Source: Algoriphagus pacificus (lineage in GTDB: Bacteria; Bacteroidota; Bacteroidia; Cytophagales; Cyclobacteriaceae). Taken from it: DNA of 64,000 bases. A program made the translations under genes and the position numbers. Location: contig NZ_JAFKCU010000005.1 of NCBI RefSeq assembly GCF_017254845.1, positions 62,001-126,000 of the forward strand, written 5' to 3'. Position 1 is the stretch's first letter. Each line of letters begins with the position of its first letter. This document shows positions 57,327 to 64,000 of the stretch, piece by piece. The notes under the pieces were generated by a model, which saw only the letters and a list, made by a program, of their open reading frames with translations, had not been told where the DNA came from and searched no databases.

Positions 57327-58502
57327 TCATTCTATATTCAACTCAAACTTAAAAATCCTGAAATAATCCTGCTCTGATTCTGTATCAAAAGATTCCAGCA
57401 TCCAAATCTCATTATCTCGGAGGACCATACTACCTGGAATAAATCCTTCCATAGGAAAGTGACTTAGAACCTTTCCTTTATTATTCAAAATTGCCACTTT
57501 ATGAGGATATTTCTCATTCATTCTTTTTTGAAACAACATACTTTCCTCTCTTGATTTATTTTCAAATTGCTCTTGTGTATCGGTAAAATCAAATCCTGGG
57601 AAGTAGACGATTATAAAAAATTCTCCAATTTTCTTGATATTCAATATCCTTCCTGATGTTCTTCTCTGCCCAAAAAAACTGACATCTGAAGTGATTTTCT
57701 CTGCCCCTTTAAAGTAGTTGTATTCAGGCAATTCAAGATTGGTCTTTGAGATCAAAGAGTATGGAGGATGTTTATCATAAGAATATATAACCGGCTCCAC
57801 TCCAAATACAACATATACAAAGTTGTCCGCAATTGTAAATGCAGGGTCCCAAGCATTATTGAAAAAAAAATTGTCTCCACGGAAAATACTAGAGTTTGGG
57901 AAACTGATAAATGGCTCCTTTTCCCCTGTTGACTGATCTAGCCATGTTAAAATTTTCAGTTCTTCATAAAACTTTCTTTCGTTTTTACTATAGTCTGGTA
58001 TTTCTATATTTACATATAAAAGACGGTTTCCTGATTTTTCCATTCCACCCCCAAGCCCGATTCGATTAAATCCAAAATAGTCGAAATCCGGATGTTTTAC
58101 TCTAGATAGTAACTCTCCATTAAAATCATAAGTTAAAAAACCTCTTGAACCATAAGCGATAAATGAATTGCTATTATCGATTAAAAGTGGGGCAATTAGG
58201 TTTCCATAGGAATCAGGAACATCCCCCCATTTTGAGAAGGTATTACGAATAGTTCCATCAAAATCTGCCAGAATTATTTCTTGGGATGATAGCATGTGCT
58301 CCATGAACAAAACTGTTCTTGAAGATGGATCTATATCATGTACAGTTGGATTACCTAAATAGGGAATTTTAATACTATCAAGCTTTTCTAAGGAATATAC
58401 TTTTTCACCAGTACTGATTTCAGTTTTTTGAAACTTATCTTTATCAGGCTTGCAGCCTGACATTAATAAATAAATAAAAATAAATGATAGAAAATACTTC
58501 AT
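57327..58502 (-). CDS. DUF4221-like lipoprotein (391 aa)
   Basis: Start set at ATG 58502 (MKYFLSFIFIYLLMSGC), which gives a lipoprotein signal with C17 as the lipidated residue. The longer frame runs through a GTGTAGTC repeat and is not credible. The mature protein is rich in beta strands with repeated aromatic/Asp turns (TVLFMEHMLSSQEIILADFD, AILNNKGKVLSHFPMEG), suggesting a beta-propeller, as in Bacteroidota DUF4221 and 6-bladed propeller lipoproteins. No catalytic motif. Family assignment is moderate. Confidence 0.7.
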   Translation of the reverse strand: MKYFLSFIFIYLLMSGCKPDKDKFQKTEISTGEKVYSLEKLDSIKIPYLGNPTVHDIDPSSRTVLFMEHMLSSQEIILADFDGTIRNTFSKWGDVPDSYGNLIAPLLIDNSNSFIAYGSRGFLTYDFNGELLSRVKHPDFDYFGFNRIGLGGGMEKSGNRLLYVNIEIPDYSKNERKFYEELKILTWLDQSTGEKEPFISFPNSSIFRGDNFFFNNAWDPAFTIADNFVYVVFGVEPVIYSYDKHPPYSLISKTNLELPEYNYFKGAEKITSDVSFFGQRRTSGRILNIKKIGEFFIIVYFPGFDFTDTQEQFENKSREESMLFQKRMNEKYPHKVAILNNKGKVLSHFPMEGFIPGSMVLRDNEIWMLESFDTESEQDYFRIFKFELNIE

Positions 58503-58535
58503 ACTTTTTCGTTGGTTAAGCAATGTGCTAAATCC

Positions 58536-58577
58536 CCCCCTACGTGTAGTCAGAAAGTCAATGCACTGGGTGTAGTC
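58536..58577. repeat. GTGTAGTC-type repeat, copy 7
   Basis: CTACGTGTAGTC ... CACTGGGTGTAGTC unit just upstream of the DUF4221-like gene start, on the far side of the transposase from copies 3-6. Confidence 0.7.
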
Positions 58578-58651
58578 CCCGAATCTGATATGCTTCACCC
58601 ATGAAATGAAAATAAACCGAAACACCCGAATTACAAATTCTTTGAAATATA

Positions 58652-58676
58652 AAGGTGTAGTTGCAAACTACACCTA
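58652..58676. repeat. Inverted form of the GTGTAGT repeat end
   Basis: AGGTGTAGTT and AACTACACCT (58653-58662 and 58666-58675) form a perfect 10-bp hairpin with a 3-base loop. Two repeat ends have met head to head. It lies 56 bp beyond the stop of permease 58732-61155 and may serve as its terminator stem. Confidence 0.65.
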
Positions 58677-58731
58677 GTCCCCAAAATATTCCCAGTCATA
58701 GTGAAGTAAGTAGCAACCTATCTATTTCAAC

Positions 58732-61155
58732 CTATTCATTTTTCAGATAATCCACCGGATTAGAGGCTGCTGTTTTGAAACTCTGGTAACTTACCGTCAG
58801 CCAGGCAATCAGGATAGAAATCATTCCTGCTATCAGAATAAGTCCTAGATCTATCTCTGTTCGGTAGGCAAAGTTTTGAAGCCAATATTTTTCCAAGAAG
58901 AAATAGCTTAGTGGTCCCGCCAGAATGAAGGCGATGATGACCAAAAGGGTGAAATCCTTACTCAAAATCGTCACCAAGCTAGCCATGGAAGCGCCTAGTG
59001 CCTTTCGAATACTAATTTCTTTGGATCTTTGCTCGGTCGTATAGGCAGCTAATCCAAATAAGCCCAAGCAGGCAATCCCAATTGCCAAGACAGTGAAAAT
59101 AAGAATGATATTTCCCATCTTCTGTTCTTTTTGGAAAAGGAGATTGAAGTCAGCATCCAAAAACGAATACTCAAATGGGGCCCCGTCTGCATGCTTATTC
59201 CAGGTCTGTTCGAGAACATCCAATTTATCGGAAATTTGACCAGGATTGATTCTGATAGCTATTTCATTGAAATCATTTTTCACCCCTTTCATCATTACCA
59301 AGGGCCGGACATTTTGCCGTAGGCTCTCGTAATTGTAATCTTCCAATATCCCAATCACCTTTCTGTAAGTAATTGATCCATCATCATCCCAAAAACCGCC
59401 CACTGCTTGATTTCCATCAAGTTCCGTCCATCCCATTTGGGCAAATGCTGCTTCATTCACTAAAACTGCCCCAGTGTCTGAAGGAATATCCTTTGAAAAG
59501 AACCTTCCGCCAACCAATTTCAAACCCATGGTTTCCAAGAAATTTTCATCCACCACATTGATATTGCAAAGGATATCCTGTTGATTGTCCTTTGTTCTCA
59601 TCACTGAGCTCCAGTCGATTCTCGGAGGAAGAGAATTGGCAAAACTCGCATTGGAGAAACCTGTCTGACTGATTAAATCCTGTTTGAAAGCTTCCTGATT
59701 ATTTCCCAATGCCCGAATGTGTAAAAGGGATATAACATTCTCCTTGTCAAAACCCAGATTCTTTTCCTGCATATAACCCAGCTGCTTGTAAACCACCATG
59801 CTGCTAATGATCAGAACCGTGGAAATAAAGAACTGAAATACCACCAGACCGCTACGAAGGTGAGACCTTTTCACGCCTGACCTGATTTTTCCTTTAAGCA
59901 CCGATGCAGGGGAAAAAGAGGTGAGGAAAAAAGCGGGATAAGAGCCTGCAACCAAACCTATCAAAAGAATAAAGGTCAAAAATCCGAAAACAAATTGGGG
60001 CTGGATTAGAAAGCTCAGTCCAATATCTTTCCCGGAAATTGCATTAAACGGCTGAAGAAGAATCAAAATGATTCCAAGAGCAATCAGCCCCGCAAAGACA
60101 CTGTTTAATATCGACTCTGTTAAAAATTGGGTGATCAAGCGACTTTTGTAGGCACCTATGGATTTTCTCACCCCTACTTCTTTGGCTCGATTGGCAGATC
60201 GGGCTGTGGACAAATTCATAAAGTTGATACAGGCGATAAGCAAAATAAAAACAGCAATCCCTCCAAATAAATACAGGTATTGCATGTTTCCTGAAGCTTT
60301 GATTTCGTCATCGGTATCTGACTTGAGATAAATATCGGGAAGTGCCATGGTATGAATTCCATAGGCATTGCCCTGCTCTTTGAAAGCATCTAAAGAAATT
60401 CCAAGAAATTTCTGGATCTCATCTCCAACATATTTAACCACAAAACCATTGAGGGCAACGTCAATATCTGCCGGATTGGCTCCTTCCACAAGTTTATAAT
60501 AAGTGTAGATGTTGTTACTAGTCCAGTTTTCCTGATCAAAAAACCACCAATTTTCTCCTGAAATTACCGCATCAAAATCCAAGTGTGAATTTGCCGGCAC
60601 ATCAGATACCAAACCTGTTACTTCCAAGGGCTTCTTTTCAGAACCACTGAAAATCGTTTTTCCAATGGGATCTTCCTCACCAAAATATTTCTCAGCAACG
60701 GTTTGAGTCAGAACAATTTTATCTGGTCCTGAAAGAGCGGTTTCAGGATTTCCTTTGATCAATTGAAATCCGAAAAAACTGAGAAAATTAGGGTCAGCAG
60801 CCAAGACAATTGGTTCGGTAAAAGCCTTATCCTCCACTCGAAGGGGAAAAGTCCGCATCATCCCAAAACGTACAGTTTCCTCCACTTGCGCAATTTCGTT
60901 TTCCATTGCAGGTCCCATAGGGGTGGCTGAGGTTGCGGAAGTAAACTCATTGCCATTCATTTTCCCGCTGACATTGGCTCGGTAAATCCTATCCGCATCG
61001 GGAATAAACTTTTCATAACTGAGTTCATCCAAGATAAAAAGGCAAATCAAAATACTTGCTGCCATCCCCAAACTTAGGCCGATAATATTGATGGCGGAAT
61101 AGATCTTATTGCGCTTCAAATTGCGCATGGCGATTTTGAGATAATTTTCCCACAT
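58732..61155 (-). CDS. FtsX/MacB-type ABC permease (807 aa)
   Basis: Loop signatures AKEVGVRKSIGAY and SKEISIRKALGAS; opening MWENYLKIAMRNLKRNK; tail NPVDYLKNE. WEN replaces the usual WKN at the start. It is separated from the main permease block by about 7.7 kb of accessory DNA, including the transposase. Its promoter is nonetheless of the same kind and nearly a copy of that of permease 48632-50995. The two genes were probably neighbours before the accessory segment arrived, or their upstream regions were duplicated together. Confidence 0.95.
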   Translation of the reverse strand: MWENYLKIAMRNLKRNKIYSAINIIGLSLGMAASILICLFILDELSYEKFIPDADRIYRANVSGKMNGNEFTSATSATPMGPAMENEIAQVEETVRFGMMRTFPLRVEDKAFTEPIVLAADPNFLSFFGFQLIKGNPETALSGPDKIVLTQTVAEKYFGEEDPIGKTIFSGSEKKPLEVTGLVSDVPANSHLDFDAVISGENWWFFDQENWTSNNIYTYYKLVEGANPADIDVALNGFVVKYVGDEIQKFLGISLDAFKEQGNAYGIHTMALPDIYLKSDTDDEIKASGNMQYLYLFGGIAVFILLIACINFMNLSTARSANRAKEVGVRKSIGAYKSRLITQFLTESILNSVFAGLIALGIILILLQPFNAISGKDIGLSFLIQPQFVFGFLTFILLIGLVAGSYPAFFLTSFSPASVLKGKIRSGVKRSHLRSGLVVFQFFISTVLIISSMVVYKQLGYMQEKNLGFDKENVISLLHIRALGNNQEAFKQDLISQTGFSNASFANSLPPRIDWSSVMRTKDNQQDILCNINVVDENFLETMGLKLVGGRFFSKDIPSDTGAVLVNEAAFAQMGWTELDGNQAVGGFWDDDGSITYRKVIGILEDYNYESLRQNVRPLVMMKGVKNDFNEIAIRINPGQISDKLDVLEQTWNKHADGAPFEYSFLDADFNLLFQKEQKMGNIILIFTVLAIGIACLGLFGLAAYTTEQRSKEISIRKALGASMASLVTILSKDFTLLVIIAFILAGPLSYFFLEKYWLQNFAYRTEIDLGLILIAGMISILIAWLTVSYQSFKTAASNPVDYLKNE

Positions 61156-61240
61156 ACTAGTTGGTGTTTAGTTGGTTTAGTTTCTGTAAAAAGTTGGTTT
61201 AGCTTTCACTAAATCAGATGCAGTTAGCCGCCAAAGAGTT

Positions 61241-61316
61241 GCATGGACTATGTCAAAAACCATAAAAAATTTGCCGATCGGCTAAAAAGGCTTTCTTAGA
61301 GAAGGGTATTTGTCTG
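61241..61316 (-). promoter_or_regulatory. Sigma-54-like promoter, variant class with mutated -24, for permease 58732-61155
   Basis: TGACATAGTCCATGC (minus, starting 61255) keeps the -12 GC but has GA in place of GG at -24. The upstream block GGGTATTTGTCTG (about 61304-61316) aligns with the 51202-51213 operator and is also centred about 53.5 bp away. Long identity with the 51140 region continues downstream (CAAAGAGTTGCATGG). Confidence 0.45.
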
Positions 61317-61622
61317 ACTTGCAGATCTAAAAAATGGGAAATAAATAGATCAGACTGCATTAGTTGAAGTCTTGTAAAATTTCCTTTTTTCAAAGGTACG
61401 TATAGAAGGGAACTAGAGCGAGATGGAGTTGTCCAGGCTCGTGTCTCCACAAGCCAATAATTCCTTCTGTTCGTGAAGACACGAACTTGGGCGAAAAAAT
61501 CACATACCTAATATCATAAATCTTATATCTTATATCACAATTCCCAACTTCCACTGTTGCAACTTGATCGGGATCTGCGTTTAGTTTTAGATTAACAACT
61601 ACTTGTACTTTTTACCCTTTCT
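61317..61622. other. 306-bp gap without a gene
   Basis: Contains GTTCGTG/CACGAAC (61469-61486), a short perfect hairpin, with outer TCGTGTCT/AGACACGA arms, and a microrepeat ATCATAAATCTTATATC at about 61510-61540. No coding frame with family features and no clear promoter for the following gene. Confidence 0.5.
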
Positions 61623-63092
61623 ATGACAAACTTTAAACTGCCTTCCCAACTCGCTTTATTTTTTATGTTTTGCTTTGCTCTATTTGGTTGTTCCAATTTA
61701 GAGGATGAAAAACTGGAGGCTTTTAACAGTCAAGTTGCCGGGATAAAAATTACCGCCTATGACTCGATATTCTCAACAACTATCAAGGAACAAACCTTAA
61801 AAATTTTTCCTCAGTTCTTGAATGGAGCTGATGAAGAGGTTTTTTTAGAAGAACTCCCCAAACAGGTAATTTACATCAATGATAAAGTCAGCAAAGACTT
61901 GGTCATAGACACCAGTGAAGAAGCTGAATATTCGGTTTTTATGAAGGTAGGAAGCGTTAAAAGCAATACCCTTCGGATAAAAGTCATGGATGTGAATACC
62001 CGAACCTATATTTCAAGAATAGCAATCTCACCGGGAGATTCTACTTTCTCGCCTTATGCTATTTCCGGTATTTCCAGAATTGATTTGAAGCCAAGGATCT
62101 ATAATTACAAGGAAAGAGAATTCGAGACAGACTTTTATCCAAATTATTCTGTTTGGTTTGATGGGGTAGAATATCCGAACCCAACAAACATCCTGGTGAA
62201 CCGGACAGGAAATATTCCTTATTATGTTGTTTCGGGAGATAAGAAATCTGAGGTGCAATATATTATTTCAAGAGAAAAGCCTGATTTGTCACCTGTCTAT
62301 AGCCTACCAATTATTTTTCATTTAGTAAAGGGACCAGGAAGCAGAGAAGCTTATTCAGAAGAAATTCCTGGGATTCTTGAAAAGGCAAATGAACAATTTA
62401 GAAATGAACCAAGTACTTTCAGACAAAGCCATAATTCATTCGATTCCGGAATTCAATTTACTTTGGCACTCACTGATACGCTTGGCAATTTATTAAACGA
62501 ACCTGGGATTCATCGGATAAACACTGATATAGACAAATTCCCCTATAATTCTAATCTAACCAATGAATTCATTTTTGAACATCTTTGGGATCCAGAAAAG
62601 TACATTAATGTTTTCATCTTGGAACTGACTGGAGCAGGAGGTTTTGCCAATTTTCCCAGAGAATATCCAGCCGATCAAATCCCTCCTCTAAACTTTAATT
62701 ATGCAGTTGCAGTTGGTATGTCTTCCTACCGAAACTCTACCACTTTAACCCATGAATTGGGTCATTTATTTGGTCTCCCCCACATATTTCATAACAATGA
62801 ATACGACCCTTGTAAAGATGGGGATGGAATACCTGACACTGAGTCTTACCTGAAAAAGGGCGATATCTTGGCTTCCAAACAAGACATTTATTGCAACGAT
62901 ATTCCATTCTACTCCACTAATTATATGGACTATATCGGGGCCAAGAATAGCTTCACTCTCGACCAAGTGATAAAAATGAGAGAAGTGGTATCAAAAAATA
63001 TTTATTTGCCAGCCATAGATTCCAAGGGAAGAATAGACCAAGGCTCATTTGTAAAAGGAACCCTGGATTTGAGTATTAAAGCAGTTCAATAA
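61623..63092 (+). CDS. M43-like zinc metalloprotease lipoprotein (489 aa)
   Basis: Exported lipoprotein (signal with lipobox ALFGC, C23) carrying a metzincin site HELGHLFGLPH. H377, H381 and H387 are the zinc ligands and E378 the general base. The following CKDGDGIPDTES, a second cysteine segment (YCNDIP) and NYMDYIGAKNSFTLDQV match the pappalysin (M43) family, where NxMDY supplies the Met-turn. The N-terminal 210 residues are beta-rich and may be Ig-like or propeptide. Surface or secreted protein degradation is the likely role. It is monocistronic. Confidence 0.9.
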   Translation: MTNFKLPSQLALFFMFCFALFGCSNLEDEKLEAFNSQVAGIKITAYDSIFSTTIKEQTLKIFPQFLNGADEEVFLEELPKQVIYINDKVSKDLVIDTSEEAEYSVFMKVGSVKSNTLRIKVMDVNTRTYISRIAISPGDSTFSPYAISGISRIDLKPRIYNYKEREFETDFYPNYSVWFDGVEYPNPTNILVNRTGNIPYYVVSGDKKSEVQYIISREKPDLSPVYSLPIIFHLVKGPGSREAYSEEIPGILEKANEQFRNEPSTFRQSHNSFDSGIQFTLALTDTLGNLLNEPGIHRINTDIDKFPYNSNLTNEFIFEHLWDPEKYINVFILELTGAGGFANFPREYPADQIPPLNFNYAVAVGMSSYRNSTTLTHELGHLFGLPHIFHNNEYDPCKDGDGIPDTESYLKKGDILASKQDIYCNDIPFYSTNYMDYIGAKNSFTLDQVIKMREVVSKNIYLPAIDSKGRIDQGSFVKGTLDLSIKAVQ

Positions 63093-63323
63093 GAGATATT
63101 AGATACTCTTGAATTGTATAAAAGATGGTATAGAATCTAAACTCCTGAATTTACAGACATAGGATGTCTACATTTTGTAGGGTTGGAATAAAATATCCTT
63201 ATAAAACAACTATTTTACCTTGGAATTAACTTTGCATTTCCAGCGTCAAATCCAGAAAAGGTTTAAATTTGATCTACTACAGAATTAAGTCTTAAGCCAC
63301 AAACCGGAAAAATATCCTAAACC

Positions 63324-63743
63324 ATGAACGACTCTCCATCCAATAAAATCCATCAAGGTAGAAACGTCAAACGCTTCAGGGAAATGCTAGGCATCAAGCA
63401 GGAAGCCCTGGCTTATGAGCTAGGTGAGGACTGGAACCAGAAAAAGATTTCCCTGCTGGAACAAAAGGAAGAAATTGAAGCTAGTCTTTTAAGCCAGATT
63501 GCTGAGGCACTCAAACTTCCTGTTGAAGCATTTCAGAATTTTGATGAGGAACAAGCCGTGAATATTATTTCTAATACTTTTCAAGATTTCAAAGAGGGTG
63601 CTGTGGCTATTAATGTAAATCCAACTTTTCACCCAATAGATAAATTGATCCAGCTTCACGAAGAAAAAATTGCATTGTACGAGCGTATGCTCAAGGAGAA
63701 AGATGAGATGATGGCCAGGCTGGAGAAGTTGATCGGAAAGTAA
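63324..63743 (+). CDS. XRE-family helix-turn-helix regulator (139 aa)
   Basis: Small DNA-binding protein. Residues about 10-65 are an HTH_3 domain (NVKRFREMLGIKQEALAYEL, then WNQKKISLLEQKEEI), followed by a linker and a C-terminal coiled coil (about 105-139, LHEEKIALYERMLKEKDEMM) suited to dimerisation. No adjacent toxin or phage gene is visible up to the window end. Target unknown. Confidence 0.9.
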   Translation: MNDSPSNKIHQGRNVKRFREMLGIKQEALAYELGEDWNQKKISLLEQKEEIEASLLSQIAEALKLPVEAFQNFDEEQAVNIISNTFQDFKEGAVAINVNPTFHPIDKLIQLHEEKIALYERMLKEKDEMMARLEKLIGK

Positions 63744-64000
63744 TGGCATCTTTTTAATTACCTTAAATCCCTCAAGGCCTTTCCTATCACTCTTCCTACC
63801 ATCTTTGCTACATTTTCTCTCCCAATAAAAGCAGCTTACTAGCATCATCAGCATAGTATACTTTAGTGTAAAACCATTCTATGACCAATCCAAAAACAAT
63901 CTGAAATCAATCCATAATTAATAAATTATTGGTTTGAAGATAATTGTAGAGTGATTTTAGATAAAAAACAAACTAATTTATTGTGTGATTATTCTTTTTT
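63744..64000. other. Window-end intergenic stretch
   Basis: No gene, repeat or RNA is recognised in these 257 bases; they are AT-rich. Confidence 0.5.

Noticed and set aside
58503-58625. 41-residue extension of the DUF4221-like lipoprotein
   Set aside because: It is encoded by a GTGTAGTC repeat copy and would displace the lipoprotein signal.

Overview
The window looks like chromosomal DNA of a Bacteroidota bacterium of the Cytophagales type (Cyclobacteriaceae/Algoriphagus-like is an inference). Supporting signs are the many two-module FtsX/MacB permeases, DUF2807 and DUF4097 surface proteins, a NamZ (DUF1343) lipoprotein, a DUF4221-like lipoprotein, moderate GC, weak Shine-Dalgarno sequences and abundant palindromic intergenic repeats. 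No tRNA, rRNA or CRISPR was recognised.

The dominant content is 15 paralogous FtsX/MacB-type permeases (14 complete, one cut by the window start), all on the minus strand. No ABC ATPase gene lies anywhere in the window. Between them sit a DUF4097 protein (5645-6577), two DUF2807 proteins (36008-36703 and 39434-40123), a NarL/LuxR-type two-component pair (9516-12048), cytochrome bd oxidase cydAB (32315-34682), a bestrophin-like channel (34955-35941) and a NamZ-like lipoprotein (46239-47453). On the plus strand at 12335-15162 lie a ferredoxin-cyclase-globin fusion and an FAD-linked oxidase.

Reading the upstream regions by eye shows one promoter architecture shared by ten transcription units: eight permease starts, the DUF4097 gene and the DUF2807-permease-DUF2807 operon. 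Each has a sigma-54-like -24 box (TGGCAY). In eight units a palindrome CGRACA-N4-TGTYCG, with GGNC five bases beyond it, is centred about 67-71 bp upstream. The permeases at 48632 and 58732 have a related variant, with a shorter site centred 53-54 bp upstream. This suggests one enhancer-binding regulator, not encoded here, controls the permeases and the DUF4097/DUF2807 proteins as a regulon.

From 51.4 kb to 58.6 kb the character changes to an AT-richer accessory stretch. It holds a 21-bp tandem repeat, a GHKL-ATPase/nuclease-like protein, an SRPBCC protein, a TPR protein, a twin-arginine-signal protein, a REP-associated tyrosine transposase with an apparently damaged N-terminus, a DUF4221-like lipoprotein, and a family of about 42-bp GTGTAGTC repeats that surrounds the transposase. 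A last permease (58732-61155), an M43-like metalloprotease lipoprotein and an XRE regulator close the window. A second repeat family (CGTCATTGCGAG ... CTCGCAATGACG) fills the long gaps between 42.7 and 51.4 kb and has one copy at 32.1 kb.
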